Shown: positions 1-9,657, counted from the first letter of the stretch. The stretch: 56,491 nucleotides of DNA from Vibrio sp. LaRot3 (GCF_027587025.1 NZ_JAPPTI010000017.1:1-56491); one strand, 5' to 3'. Notes: a model not told the origin generated them from the letters alone. Made by a program: numbers and translations.

Positions 1-1
1 G

Positions 2-559
2 AACGACCACACCACCCACATCAAACACGATAAGCACTTAACCGTCGATAACGACAGTTTTGCGTTGGTGAAAAACAATCAACACACCATCGTAAAAGGT
101 GAAGACCGAACCAAAGTAACTAAAGACACAACCCAAGTGGTTAATGGGTCGTTAAACCAAAAGATAGGTACCAACTACGCACTCCAATCAGGCACAGAAA
201 TTCACCTTAAATCAGGCCATAAGCTAGTCATGGAGGCCGGCAGCGAAATCACTATTAAAGCTGGCGGAAGTTTTGTGAAAGTCGATCCAGCGGGCGTCCA
301 CATTGTTGGGCCAACCATCAACCTAAACGCAGGAGGAAGCCCAGGTAGCGGCAGCGGCTATGGTGGCAACGAAGCAATAGCACCAAGAATTGTTGAAGAG
401 TTAGTTGCGCCCGAGGAGCTAGTACTTGCTAAATCGACACCGAAATTAATACAACAAGTTCAGGCCGATGTACGAACAGAAATGCCAGTTACAACCATCT
501 GCCCAAACCATACTGGAGAAGACTGTCCAAACTGCAGCTGTCCATGTGAGGAAGGATAA
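2..559 (+). CDS. vgrG: VgrG type VI secretion spike protein, C-terminal part (5' end outside window)
   Basis: The reading frame is open from the first bases, so this is the 3' end of a longer gene; 185 residues are visible. They show the repeating short beta-strand pattern of the VgrG needle (runs such as NQKIGTNY, EIHLKSGHKL and EITIKAGGSFVKV), followed by a Gly/Ser linker and about 70 extra residues. VgrG trimers cap the Hcp tube of the type VI secretion system and carry effectors into target cells. The tail ends in a cysteine-rich stretch (CPNHTGEDCPNCSCPC), which is not part of the needle and could bind metal or dock cargo; that is inference. The stop codon overlaps the ATG of the next gene by one base, which suggests translational coupling with the chaperone and effector downstream. 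Confidence 0.9.
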   Translation, partial: NDHTTHIKHDKHLTVDNDSFALVKNNQHTIVKGEDRTKVTKDTTQVVNGSLNQKIGTNYALQSGTEIHLKSGHKLVMEAGSEITIKAGGSFVKVDPAGVHIVGPTINLNAGGSPGSGSGYGGNEAIAPRIVEELVAPEELVLAKSTPKLIQQVQADVRTEMPVTTICPNHTGEDCPNCSCPCEEG

Positions 560-1371
560 TGACCATCTATCTCGATAGGAAAATCAATGATCAAGCTGTT
601 ACTTGGTACGCTATTGTTTGCTATTACCGTGGAATGCAGGAAGAAGTGTACCGCTTAGGTTCTCAAAATAATATCGAGCCGCTCTACCTCGATACGGTTC
701 TTTCATCGCTCCTAGCTGAAAGCCCACTTGTTATTCAACTGAAACCAGATCTGTCATTGGCTAGCCATTTACCTAAATCAAAAATGCTATTGCTCGCCGC
801 ACCAGCAAAATTGTCGTTTCAAGAGGTGATAGACGATCTCAGGTTGAAACTAATTATTCGCTTCTCCGGAGATCAGCAAGGCTTATTTCACTATTACTCT
901 CCTAGCGTATACAGCTATTTTCTAAATGCTTTATCAACGCAAGATACCGATAACTGGTTGGGCTTGTTTATGACGGCAAAATTTTATTGTCAAAAATTCC
1001 GTCAACACGCTCAATGGCAAGCGAGTCCTATTTCTGAAAGCAAGGCTTCATCAAATATTTGGTCAATCACTCCGTCACAAGAAGTCGCTCTGACTCAGAT
1101 GGTGGAAGACAAGGCAGTCGATAACTGGCGTAAGTTTGAAAAACTATCCAAAGTAAATTGGAGTCAACAACATGCAGTGTCTCAGTTTTGCGCACAACAT
1201 CATATTGAGGATGAGCAACGTACATTTTTTGTAAGAAACATATTTCACAAATGGGACGTCAGTCCAGATATTCTAAATTTTAACCCTCACGTAATTATTA
1301 ACCTCCCTCAAGAAGAGAAAATAACCCAACTTGAGTCAACTTTGGCAAGGAATACTGACTATGGCCGTTAA
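559..1371 (+). CDS. DUF4123-type T6SS effector chaperone (VasW/Tap-like)
   Basis: This 270-residue protein lies between vgrG and a VasX-like effector, exactly where DUF4123 proteins (VasW of V. cholerae, Tap/TEC in others) sit. The N-terminal half (about residues 10–140) has the family's look: a short strand–helix start, LYLDTVLSSLLAESPLVIQL, and a later FRFSGD/HYYSPSVYSYFLNAL-like region. Known members bind their cognate effector and load it on VgrG; they are not injected toxins themselves. The ATG overlaps the vgrG stop as TAATG, and the gene overlaps the effector gene by 11 bases. Family assignment rests on context and general pattern rather than a diagnostic catalytic motif, so it is good but not certain. 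Confidence 0.8.
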   Translation: MTIYLDRKINDQAVTWYAIVCYYRGMQEEVYRLGSQNNIEPLYLDTVLSSLLAESPLVIQLKPDLSLASHLPKSKMLLLAAPAKLSFQEVIDDLRLKLIIRFSGDQQGLFHYYSPSVYSYFLNALSTQDTDNWLGLFMTAKFYCQKFRQHAQWQASPISESKASSNIWSITPSQEVALTQMVEDKAVDNWRKFEKLSKVNWSQQHAVSQFCAQHHIEDEQRTFFVRNIFHKWDVSPDILNFNPHVIINLPQEEKITQLESTLARNTDYGR

Positions 1372-4300
1372 GTACGCATCTAATCACGCTTGCGACGGAA
1401 AGACATTTCTAATTGAAGTCACTGGAATTAAACATAGCCCAGAACAAGACTTTCAGTTTTATGACTTAACGGACATGGTGCAACAAGAGAGCCTAGAAAA
1501 AAAGAAGAAGATTGATCCTGAATTAGAAGACTCTACGATTTACAGTTGGCATTGGTGCCAACAAAAAGAAAACCGTAATGTCTGGTTAAAAGTAGATGCT
1601 GAAGGCGGGCCAATAAAACTTCCGCTATTTCAAGACGTATCATCCGTCGAGCGACAATCCAAGAATCAACGCTACTCAATGCAGTCTATTCTCCCGCTAA
1701 CGTTACTGCCCACTTATGACGATAAGTTAAAGGAAAAAGACCGACTTGCTCCCGTAAGAAACGGCTACTTCTATATTTTCTATAATGGCAAAGCATGGAG
1801 AGAAATTGAAATTCGAACTCAAGATGATTATACGGTCGAATTTAGAGATATTGATTTATTTAAGTATCGACAAGGGAAAGATCAACCTTTCCTTGATGAG
1901 CAGCGTAAAGCCGTTGGGAAGACCTTAAAAGAGATCTGGGTACCATACAAAGACAATGGCCGAAATGCCAAGGTACAGGTTGCGTTTTCAGAAGTACCAT
2001 GGAGTGCACCTTACTTAAACAACTTAGAATCAGACGAAAAAGCACTAGCAAATCGCTGTGAAAGCTTTCAAAGCTTAGTATCAGATCCACTAGAAGAAAA
2101 CACCATCCCTCCAATTCGTGTTCGAGAACCTGAGCTTGAGTTTTTGTTGGCAGAACCTTCGAAGCTAAATCGCAGCTTAGATGGAAGCTGGCTAACTACC
2201 CAATTTAGGGCCGTGACGGAAAACATATCTCAATGTCGAAATGATGGCAAGAAAGCGAAAGAGTCGATGTTTCGTCAACTTTACCATGTTAATGAATATG
2301 AATATGGTATGAAACAATCAGCTTTACAACAGGAACTCAACCCTAAGTCCATTAACAAAGAACAGTGGAAGACTAAACCTAGTAAAGATTATCTTGAAGA
2401 CGCTAAAAAACGTCGACTAAGAACGGTTACACTCGACGACCCATTATTCGACCTCAGACAACGTTCTTTTCTCGTAATGGCAGCAATAGGCTATTTGCAA
2501 CAAGTCTATGTCGACATGAGCAAACAAGAATATTATGCCTGCGCGGAACTAGTACAAAAGTTTGTATTCCCTAAGAAGTTTGGTAAAAACGAAAACACTT
2601 GGCATAAACACAAAAATGATATCAATGGTGATTTAGGAGGAAGGTTCCATAGAACTTTGCGGACAATTGAGCGGGATATATGCCGGATAGACGTAAAAGG
2701 CCTACAAAAGCATGTAGAGACGGTCATGAATGATAATCGATTAGCTTTTGTACTAAAAGATATGAGCGCACTAAACGATATTAATGCATCAGCCGCCCAC
2801 CGTATAGCCGGTTACGGCATGTCAGCACTGAGTATCGATATAAACAGCCTTGACCAAATGTCTAACCCTGACCCGTTATCTAAAAGCCCATGCTTGGAAA
2901 CTGTAGCGAAGATACTCTCAGAAGATAGCCAACACGCCTTACACGAAATTCTGTTTCCTCCTAAAGATGCAGTAACTCTTGAAGATACATACATACCACC
3001 AGCCCCTTTTAATGATGGGACAGGGACTGCGACCCCAGAATCCCTCGCACTATGGGGCAAAGATGATTTTATAGTGAATGAGGAACAGCTTCACGTCATG
3101 GATTTAGCCTTTATGACAGAAGCAAATGATAATGGAGAAGATAACTTTGGCGTTGTACGCCGTGCAGCAAACGTACTAGATGGAATTTTGAGAGGTTACT
3201 TTGATGCCCTACAAGCATTAAGCGAAGATCTCTCCAAGCATGCAAAAGTTATTCAATTCAATAAAGCCTATGCTCCTGTTTTAGGGCTTTTAAAAGCAAC
3301 CAATTCTAAACTTTGGGGAGAAATGGTCTATACACCTGTGGGCGGGGCAGAGCTAAAAGGTACGGTGTTAGGCGTGCATGGGCATGGTCTAAGCTACGGA
3401 CTAACCGCACAAGAGGCACAGACAGTAAGAACAAAAGGTAAAAACGCGCCAATGGCACGACTTCACGACAAATCAGGAAACCTCATTGCGTCAACGGGAA
3501 GAAACTCATTCAAAAGTAACGACATCATTTCAGGTATTAACGGCGATTTAGGCAAAAAGAGTGCACTAAAAGTGGTGGTATTGCCGCACGACAGTACTCT
3601 AGCCGAGACCTTCAATAAGGAAAGCACCCAAAGAACATTTAAGCATTTGCAGAGTGATTCCGTCAGCATTAGCAATGCCTATGAAAGGCTCAAAGTACCA
3701 TATTTTATTGTAGTTATAGAAATGATGAACCTGAAACGGAGTTTCGAAACAGTATTGTACGACCATGGAAAAATCAAAGATGCGTACACGCAATCCGTAT
3801 TAGCCAGTGGAATAATAGACTTAACCCTTGCCATAGTCCACGCTTCTAACCTATATACAAACAATGCATCTACACTAGCGACTGTATCGAATAACACCGC
3901 TTTTAAAATGTCAAATAAACTTGTTGATAAATTTACATTTAAGGCAGGCGCAGTCAAACTGGTTGGAAAACTTAGCTATCTTAATGCATTCAGTATCGGA
4001 GCTGGTTTCCTTACTGCGGCGATTGCCGGCTGGGATACCATTAAACTGTACCAACACAATGATCTCGATGCCAGCTTAGCAATGGGTATGATCACGGCAG
4101 GTACCTTAACCACTACTGTAGCTACTGGTTTTTTCACCACCAGTTCTCCATTTTTATTTGGTATGGGTCCGGTGGCTTGGATAGGTATTGCAATCGCTCT
4201 GGTGGGTTTTATGCTTTATCAATGGTTCAAAGACAGCCCGATAGAAACTTGGCTTAAAAATGGGCCTTTTGGCCAAGACCCATCCGATGATTACGCCCAT

Positions 4301-4879
4301 TTACAAGACAACGATATCGCCTTTAACCGATTCATCGGATTAGTCTTTCATCTGACATCGAGCATACATAGGTTAGACTCACAAACCCCATTTTCTACCC
4401 AAATTAACAACCTGATGAAAAGCAAAGGCGCTACGCATGTTGTACTATTAGAAACGAACATCGCGTCACTGATTCAAAACACAAAACAAACCACCAGTTT
4501 TTTCGCTAGAGAATCAATTTTTGCCATAACCCGGGATCTCACCAAAGCTAACGGTAATAATGAGACCATCAAGCCAATAAAAACTAACCGATACAATAGC
4601 CCAATTATCGACATCATTAAGTACGACGCAGGGTATGCATACTTTTTAAGAAATGAGATAAAGAAACCTCAAGAAGCTCCAATGAAGTACAGTCCATCAA
4701 CAAGAATATCGAAAATAACGCGTTATGGTCATGGATTTATCATTAGAGCCACCATTAAAGTTGGTAATTTAACGCTACCAACACCACCGTTAGAAGAAAC
4801 ACAATCGACAGCGATACCACTTGAGCCTAACTTTAAGAATGACAAACAATGGTTACAAAGCATTGTACTGATTAAATAA
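1361..4879 (+). CDS. VasX-like type VI secretion pore-forming effector
   Basis: A 1172-residue protein, close to V. cholerae VasX (about 1085) in size and gene position. The long N-terminal part is soluble. A hydrophobic cluster at about residues 874–895, 902–925 and 930–952 is followed by the motif DSPIETWLKNGPFG, which recurs in this effector group, and by a polar C-terminal domain. VasX-type proteins insert in the inner membrane of target cells and dissipate the membrane potential. A TTG at 1331 would give ten more residues, but the ATG at 1361 has an AAGGA nine bases upstream and is preferred. It follows its DUF4123 chaperone and precedes two membrane proteins that are candidate immunity factors. 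No MIX motif or enzymatic signature was noticed. Confidence 0.82.
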   Translation: MAVKYASNHACDGKTFLIEVTGIKHSPEQDFQFYDLTDMVQQESLEKKKKIDPELEDSTIYSWHWCQQKENRNVWLKVDAEGGPIKLPLFQDVSSVERQSKNQRYSMQSILPLTLLPTYDDKLKEKDRLAPVRNGYFYIFYNGKAWREIEIRTQDDYTVEFRDIDLFKYRQGKDQPFLDEQRKAVGKTLKEIWVPYKDNGRNAKVQVAFSEVPWSAPYLNNLESDEKALANRCESFQSLVSDPLEENTIPPIRVREPELEFLLAEPSKLNRSLDGSWLTTQFRAVTENISQCRNDGKKAKESMFRQLYHVNEYEYGMKQSALQQELNPKSINKEQWKTKPSKDYLEDAKKRRLRTVTLDDPLFDLRQRSFLVMAAIGYLQQVYVDMSKQEYYACAELVQKFVFPKKFGKNENTWHKHKNDINGDLGGRFHRTLRTIERDICRIDVKGLQKHVETVMNDNRLAFVLKDMSALNDINASAAHRIAGYGMSALSIDINSLDQMSNPDPLSKSPCLETVAKILSEDSQHALHEILFPPKDAVTLEDTYIPPAPFNDGTGTATPESLALWGKDDFIVNEEQLHVMDLAFMTEANDNGEDNFGVVRRAANVLDGILRGYFDALQALSEDLSKHAKVIQFNKAYAPVLGLLKATNSKLWGEMVYTPVGGAELKGTVLGVHGHGLSYGLTAQEAQTVRTKGKNAPMARLHDKSGNLIASTGRNSFKSNDIISGINGDLGKKSALKVVVLPHDSTLAETFNKESTQRTFKHLQSDSVSISNAYERLKVPYFIVVIEMMNLKRSFETVLYDHGKIKDAYTQSVLASGIIDLTLAIVHASNLYTNNASTLATVSNNTAFKMSNKLVDKFTFKAGAVKLVGKLSYLNAFSIGAGFLTAAIAGWDTIKLYQHNDLDASLAMGMITAGTLTTTVATGFFTTSSPFLFGMGPVAWIGIAIALVGFMLYQWFKDSPIETWLKNGPFGQDPSDDYAHLQDNDIAFNRFIGLVFHLTSSIHRLDSQTPFSTQINNLMKSKGATHVVLLETNIASLIQNTKQTTSFFARESIFAITRDLTKANGNNETIKPIKTNRYNSPIIDIIKYDAGYAYFLRNEIKKPQEAPMKYSPSTRISKITRYGHGFIIRATIKVGNLTLPTPPLEETQSTAIPLEPNFKNDKQWLQSIVLIK

Positions 4880-4895
4880 AACATTAGGTATATAA

Positions 4896-5882
4896 ATGAC
4901 AAAAGAAAACATCAACAGTTGCTATAGTATTTATAACTCCAAAAAAATTATGAAACAGCAACCAAAAATGAACAGTAGTTTCCTCCAAAGGTTACTAACT
5001 AAAGGTCAGAAATTTGATTTTTCAATTGCAAATTCCAATATACCGATTTCATTCATTGAAGATTTTAAACCTTCCGACATTAGTTCAAAAAGTAAAAATA
5101 ATGAAAAAAAAACATTCTGGGATGAGGAAAAACTATACAATGAAAGTTTATCTCCCTTATCTCAATTATATTTTATCATTGTTGCTCTAGTTAAAGTGTC
5201 ACTGATTTTTTTTATACCTTTATTCTACTTATTATCTCTTACAGCGGCAGTTGTAGATAATAGTATTGATAGTCAAGTAGAACAATTAACAAATATAACT
5301 ATTTATTGGTTCATTCCCTGCATTTTATATTACACTCACTACAAAATGCTTAATCGGGGCTACTTTTTCCTTGCTCCATTTTTAAAGAGCAGATTAAATT
5401 TTACTCTAAATAGAAAAACCGGAATGGTCACTCTATATAAAAAACGAAACGAAGTTCAATTCTCACATCCTTTTATTGAATTTGATTGTGTGCTTATGTC
5501 TGCACCTACCCCACAAGGCCACTTAAACTACAGCTTAATGTTGGTCCATCGTTATCATGAATACTCTACTGGTGTGCCATTACACAACTTTGTTGGCAGC
5601 AACCAGCTCGTATCCGAGTACGCGCTCGTCTGGAATATGATTCAGCGCTATATGGATACCAGTCAGCCAATGCCAGATGTATTGGCATTAGAGCAATCTA
5701 GAGACAAAGACCCTGTTACTGCAGCACATGATAAGAAGACCAATCGCCCCCCTCGCTATTGGCGCGATATGACCGATGAACAGTTTGCTGAAACGGTAGA
5801 GAAAATGAGAGAGAAGCAAAAAACAATTCCGGCAACAGGGCCAACTATAAACATATTTGCTGAAACCCCTTCTCATACATGA
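4896..5882 (+). CDS. DUF6708-like membrane protein, candidate T6SS immunity protein
   Basis: A 328-residue protein starting 16 bases after the effector. It has a charged N-terminal region, two predicted membrane segments at about residues 91–119 and 134–148, and a cytoplasmic C-terminal domain ending in PPRYWRDMTDEQFAETVEKM. The C-terminal region (EYALVWNMIQRYMDTSQPMPD) parallels WEMIRSYMEEGEEAVPEPEP in the next gene, so the two are distant paralogues. Proteins of this type near vgrG genes resemble DUF6708, recalled from memory. The position just after a pore-forming effector, and membrane location, fit protection against it, as for TsiV2 with VasX, but this is inference. Its first 500 bases are clearly more AT-rich than the flanking vgrG, typical of exchanged effector–immunity cassettes. 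Later in-frame ATGs at 4950 and 4968 are possible starts. Confidence 0.65.
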   Translation: MTKENINSCYSIYNSKKIMKQQPKMNSSFLQRLLTKGQKFDFSIANSNIPISFIEDFKPSDISSKSKNNEKKTFWDEEKLYNESLSPLSQLYFIIVALVKVSLIFFIPLFYLLSLTAAVVDNSIDSQVEQLTNITIYWFIPCILYYTHYKMLNRGYFFLAPFLKSRLNFTLNRKTGMVTLYKKRNEVQFSHPFIEFDCVLMSAPTPQGHLNYSLMLVHRYHEYSTGVPLHNFVGSNQLVSEYALVWNMIQRYMDTSQPMPDVLALEQSRDKDPVTAAHDKKTNRPPRYWRDMTDEQFAETVEKMREKQKTIPATGPTINIFAETPSHT

Positions 5883-5956
5883 TCTACCATTGCATATGTT
5901 GCTGAATCGAGATCGAAATTAGGAACAAGCTAACAATCAAATGACTAAGAAGAAAA

Positions 5957-7081
5957 ATGAACAAAGCTAGAAATAACTTTCCGTTCTTTGCTGGAGAAAA
6001 AACACCTAAAGAGTTCAGCCATGCCATGGTTCTAAGCCCTTTTCCGATTAGAACAGGAATAAAGAAAAATAACTATTGCGAACAATTGCTCAGTAAAAAT
6101 AACAACTATATTGAGATTGGCGGAGTCGCTGGTTTGATATTTCAAACTCAGATAGTTTGGCTAATGTTTTTGATATCTTTCGTTATCGTATTTATTCCCG
6201 TTTATATCATGCTTGGAGGGATAACCTCAATGTATGAGCTTGCTTACGAAACTAAATTCATTAACGGCATACCTAATAGGACTTTTAGCTACTTCGAGTT
6301 TGGTAATGCACTTTTCGCTCTGTTCGGCCCCTTAATTGCTACTTTGGCCATTATTTTCTTAGTTATCAAGAATACAAATAAATCACTACTCAGAACCATT
6401 CCTTTTCGCTTTAACCGTCAACGACGTGAAGTCATGTTTTCAAAATGGAATAAGGCCAAAAAACAAACTCAAGTTAAGTTTTTTAAATGGGAAGATATCT
6501 GCGCGATGGTTGGCCAAGGGTCAGCTGTGACTACTGTTGGTGTAATATCATCTTCTGCGCTAGTGATAGCAGCTGATGATAACAGCAAATACGGTAACTT
6601 TTGGTCTAGCATGACACTCAATGCTATTAACAAGATCGATGCCACTTCAACTTGGGAAATGATTCGTAGCTACATGGAGGAAGGTGAAGAGGCTGTGCCT
6701 GAACCAGAGCCTCTGACTTATGCCCATTTACTCAAACAACATTGTGAAGCCAATAACATCAGCCCAAGTGAAGTAACTGGTGGTACCAAACTATGGTGGT
6801 ACCTCAATGGCACCATGTTGGGCATTTGGCGCACCAATCGCTTAATGAAGAAGATGACTGTTCACGCAGAAAGCTTTCCCGAGGTTGTCGAGTGGAGCAA
6901 GCCCTTACCGAAATCTAAATGGGCCAAGCCAAGCGAAGAGCTCGAATTTTACAACCGAATTATCTCACAAAACGAATACGCCAAAGGCCATACTATTTTG
7001 TCCATCGGTAATGTCCGTGAAAAATATGGTCATTTAGCACCAAGTAAGCAAAGCGAAGTCCAAGCAGAAGAGACTTTTTAA
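5957..7081 (+). CDS. DUF6708-like membrane protein, second candidate immunity protein
   Basis: A 374-residue protein with two predicted membrane segments (about residues 57–84 and 113–138), then a long cytoplasmic domain containing IPFRFNRQRREVMF and WEMIRSYMEEG. The same architecture and the WxMIxxYM motif occur in the preceding gene, so this is probably a duplicated and diverged copy. Close packing behind the VasX-like effector suggests immunity or an accessory role in the type VI module; no biochemical function can be read from the sequence. One of the two paralogues may neutralise the local toxin while the other is kept against a foreign variant. The ATG at 5957 follows an AAGAAGAAA purine run. 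A hairpin downstream may end the transcript. Confidence 0.6.
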   Translation: MNKARNNFPFFAGEKTPKEFSHAMVLSPFPIRTGIKKNNYCEQLLSKNNNYIEIGGVAGLIFQTQIVWLMFLISFVIVFIPVYIMLGGITSMYELAYETKFINGIPNRTFSYFEFGNALFALFGPLIATLAIIFLVIKNTNKSLLRTIPFRFNRQRREVMFSKWNKAKKQTQVKFFKWEDICAMVGQGSAVTTVGVISSSALVIAADDNSKYGNFWSSMTLNAINKIDATSTWEMIRSYMEEGEEAVPEPEPLTYAHLLKQHCEANNISPSEVTGGTKLWWYLNGTMLGIWRTNRLMKKMTVHAESFPEVVEWSKPLPKSKWAKPSEELEFYNRIISQNEYAKGHTILSIGNVREKYGHLAPSKQSEVQAEETF

Positions 7082-7152
7082 ATTTGATGGCTTCAATGCC
7101 GCTACGCTTTGGTTTCACCCCAAATAAGGAACAATTCTTCAACTTCCGTAAC

Positions 7153-7193
7153 TTAGGTTGGGCTAACAGTCATTCGACTGTCGTTTAACCTAA
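7153..7193. terminator. Inverted repeat after the T6SS module
   Basis: Outer arms TTAGGTT and AACCTAA enclose an inner perfect stem ACAGTC-ATTC-GACTGT, with a short internal bulge between. It lies in the convergent gap between the last type VI gene and the RND-like gene. No U tract follows on either strand, so it may be a weak bidirectional terminator or a transcript-end stabiliser. Confidence 0.4.
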
Positions 7194-7212
7194 TAGGATG
7201 GCTCCATTCTAC

Positions 7213-8472
7213 CTATTCAACATCTAAGTAAAATGCGGGTAACAGAACCAACACCGACATGATAGACCAAGAAATGGCGGTGCCAATTAGCAAACCGAAA
7301 GTAAGTAGATCATCATGATTGGCCATCACAAACAACGAAAATGCACTGGCAACGATGGTGTTTGAGATAACTAACGGCCTAGATGCAGACGCTAATTTCT
7401 TTGAAATTTCGGTGCTGTGATCTTTTTTATTCTTGGATGAGGTAAATGGATGGCTCAGCTTTGTTGGGCGCAAAATTTGTATCACCGCATCAACGATTAG
7501 GTAAATCAGCACTGGCGCAAACCCAATTAAACCTACGGTAAGCGGCATCATCGCCATGGCCAACGAACCCAAGGTCGCACCAAGTGTCATCGTCAACACA
7601 AGTAAAATCCACATTAACGAAGAGACAAACCCTTTACCTTGCCCCTTAATCAAACCACATAATAAAACACCAGCGAACAGCAGTGACGGCCAAGATACCA
7701 AGGTAGAGTTCATTGCCTCATGAGTGACAGTCAACATGGCCAACCCACCGGCCATCAGCAATGTAGCAACAATAAACCCTATCGACCATAGCTTAGGTCT
7801 CGCTAGTATGCGTTGTATCGTTTTGCTCAATCCTTTGTCGAGCCAATCAGGTTCAGTCTTTTTTTGGACGAGAGACGGAGCAAAGGCCACCAGCAGTAAC
7901 AACAATAATCCCTGAGTGACAAGCATCACCGCAATACTTGCTATTGCAAAGCTGTAACCAATGAATGGCCCAATCAGCAAAATTAGCGCAATCGCCCAAA
8001 TAGTCACTAACCCAATTGAACCCACGTTAGATGTGAGTATCTTCGCTGACGAGCTCATGCTTGGCTGAGGCGTTTCTTTTACAGAAAACTGAACAGCGCT
8101 GGTAATCGATACTGCAATGACTAACAGCACAATTTGCAACGTACTAAACAGGGGCAATCCAAGTTGACTGAGCACAATTAAAGTCGAACACAAACCTACG
8201 GCGCAAACTAACATAGTAATCAACGTGAGCAACAAGCTACGGCACAACCACCACATTAATAACATTACGGTCGCCATCACTGATACCCATAGGTATAGCG
8301 GTTCCTGCAATAGCCAACTAGTGATTTCACCTTGCTGAGAAACTAAATACAAACAAGCAGTCAAACTCACCAACACACATGCAAGCAACCAATATCGGCA
8401 ACCAGCGACGAAACAGAAAAAGGCAGAATTTGAGGTGTGATTTGACGAAGCAGACGTCCATTCAGCGTGCAT
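7213..8472 (-). CDS. RND/MMPL-type membrane protein lacking porter domains
   Basis: A 419-residue protein that is almost entirely membrane segments. It has two related halves, each resembling an RND transmembrane unit: the C-terminal stretch FGLLIGTAISWSIMSVLVLL ending in PAFY is the classic end of an RND/MMPL permease. In real RND pumps a large periplasmic porter domain separates segments 1 and 2 and segments 7 and 8; here those loops are only about a dozen residues. It therefore keeps the proton-relay-like fold without the substrate-handling domains. The start was moved from a GTG at 8514 to the ATG at 8472, which has AAGGA eight bases upstream. It follows the AraC gene on the same strand, so a role in iron uptake or siderophore handling is possible but unproven. 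Confidence 0.6.
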   Translation of the reverse strand: MHAEWTSASSNHTSNSAFFCFVAGCRYWLLACVLVSLTACLYLVSQQGEITSWLLQEPLYLWVSVMATVMLLMWWLCRSLLLTLITMLVCAVGLCSTLIVLSQLGLPLFSTLQIVLLVIAVSITSAVQFSVKETPQPSMSSSAKILTSNVGSIGLVTIWAIALILLIGPFIGYSFAIASIAVMLVTQGLLLLLLVAFAPSLVQKKTEPDWLDKGLSKTIQRILARPKLWSIGFIVATLLMAGGLAMLTVTHEAMNSTLVSWPSLLFAGVLLCGLIKGQGKGFVSSLMWILLVLTMTLGATLGSLAMAMMPLTVGLIGFAPVLIYLIVDAVIQILRPTKLSHPFTSSKNKKDHSTEISKKLASASRPLVISNTIVASAFSLFVMANHDDLLTFGLLIGTAISWSIMSVLVLLPAFYLDVE

Positions 8473-8642
8473 GAGCCGTATCCTTATTTCACTACGGTGA
8501 GCAAATAAAGACACTCATATTACGTATTAATAGAATCCTGACGACACAACAGAGGGAGAGTTTTTGTCACTTAACGAAGCTTTACTTCAACTAAAAGAGT
8601 CACTCAAGCCAACTAGCATGTACCCTGCGGCAAAGAATACCA

Positions 8643-9602
8643 TTACCCTACGGCAACAGACTTACGACGATAGTCTTTTGGACTGCAAGCATACTGCTCT
8701 TTGAATTTTTTAGAGAAATGACCAACGTGCTTGAAGCCAATCTTATTAGCAACTTCTTGTACTGATAGCTCCCCTTCCGCCAACAGTTCGCTGGCTTTGG
8801 CCATGCGTTTACTATACAAAAAGCCATAAACGGTATCGCCAAACACCAGTTTAAAGTTACGTTTTAGCTTGTTGTCATTAATGCCTACTTGGCGCGCTAG
8901 GTCTTGCAGTGAAGGCGGCTCTTGCATGTGTTCTTCAATGATTCGAGCAGCATTTTGAATGCAATCCATATCACGAGATGTCATGCCATCACACTGTTTC
9001 ACTGGGTGAGTCAGGTTGTGGTAGAGAATGGCTAATAGCTCCATCACCTTACCTTGTAGGTAAAAGTTATTGGCAGATTTACTCAGCTTGGAACGGAAAA
9101 TGTCATCCACCACTTTCACCATAGGCGCAGTCACAGATACAAGATCGTATTTATTGCATACATTATTAGGATCGACATTTGCGCCAATCAAAGATTCATA
9201 CAAGGCTTTCGGCACGCAAAAATTTAAGAACTTGGTGCGCTTATCATTGTAGTGAAACTCAAACTCTCCACCCTGACAGACAAAGAACAAGGCTTTTTCT
9301 CGAGTAATGGTGACCGCTTTCGCTTGCTCTGGAACTACTAAGTCCATTTCACCTTGTAAGATTAAACAAGCGCCATAGAAGTCTTGAGCTTGCTCTTTGA
9401 AACGAGTTGGTGCTTTAAATGTCACGTCACTCAAAGTAACCGACATCCCCTCAGCTAAGTCAAATATGTAACCAGCGCCATCGCATACACTTTCTTCTAA
9501 GGTCACTTTAGAGGTTGCAAACTGAGCCAATTGATCATCTTGGGCGCAATCGAGAATGTCGTACATACGAAACGGCGTAGTATCAATGTCAACAAGCTCC
9601 AT
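8643..9602 (-). CDS. AraC-family transcriptional regulator of the iron-uptake block
   Basis: A 319-residue regulator. Residues 1–200 form a ligand-sensing domain and residues 215–315 carry two helix-turn-helix motifs (SLQDLARQVGINDNKLKRNF and SVQEVANKIGFKHVGHFSKK). The architecture matches siderophore-responsive activators such as PchR and YbtA, which activate receptor genes when the ferric siderophore is present. It lies on the same strand as the two ABC transporters and the TonB receptor, 233 bases after them, and a strong Fur box sits just upstream, so it is probably expressed in low iron. The ATG at 9602 has a GGAGAGC purine run just upstream. The regulated ligand is unknown. Confidence 0.88.
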   Translation of the reverse strand: MELVDIDTTPFRMYDILDCAQDDQLAQFATSKVTLEESVCDGAGYIFDLAEGMSVTLSDVTFKAPTRFKEQAQDFYGACLILQGEMDLVVPEQAKAVTITREKALFFVCQGGEFEFHYNDKRTKFLNFCVPKALYESLIGANVDPNNVCNKYDLVSVTAPMVKVVDDIFRSKLSKSANNFYLQGKVMELLAILYHNLTHPVKQCDGMTSRDMDCIQNAARIIEEHMQEPPSLQDLARQVGINDNKLKRNFKLVFGDTVYGFLYSKRMAKASELLAEGELSVQEVANKIGFKHVGHFSKKFKEQYACSPKDYRRKSVAVG

Positions 9603-9657
9603 AGTCAGCTCTCCATGCCTGATAGTTAAATCAATAGATGAGCTGAAAACTATAATA

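Noticed and set aside
7153..7193. Integron attC-like site
   Set aside because: The inverted repeat lacks the conserved outer and inner core boxes and no integron cassette organisation is visible.
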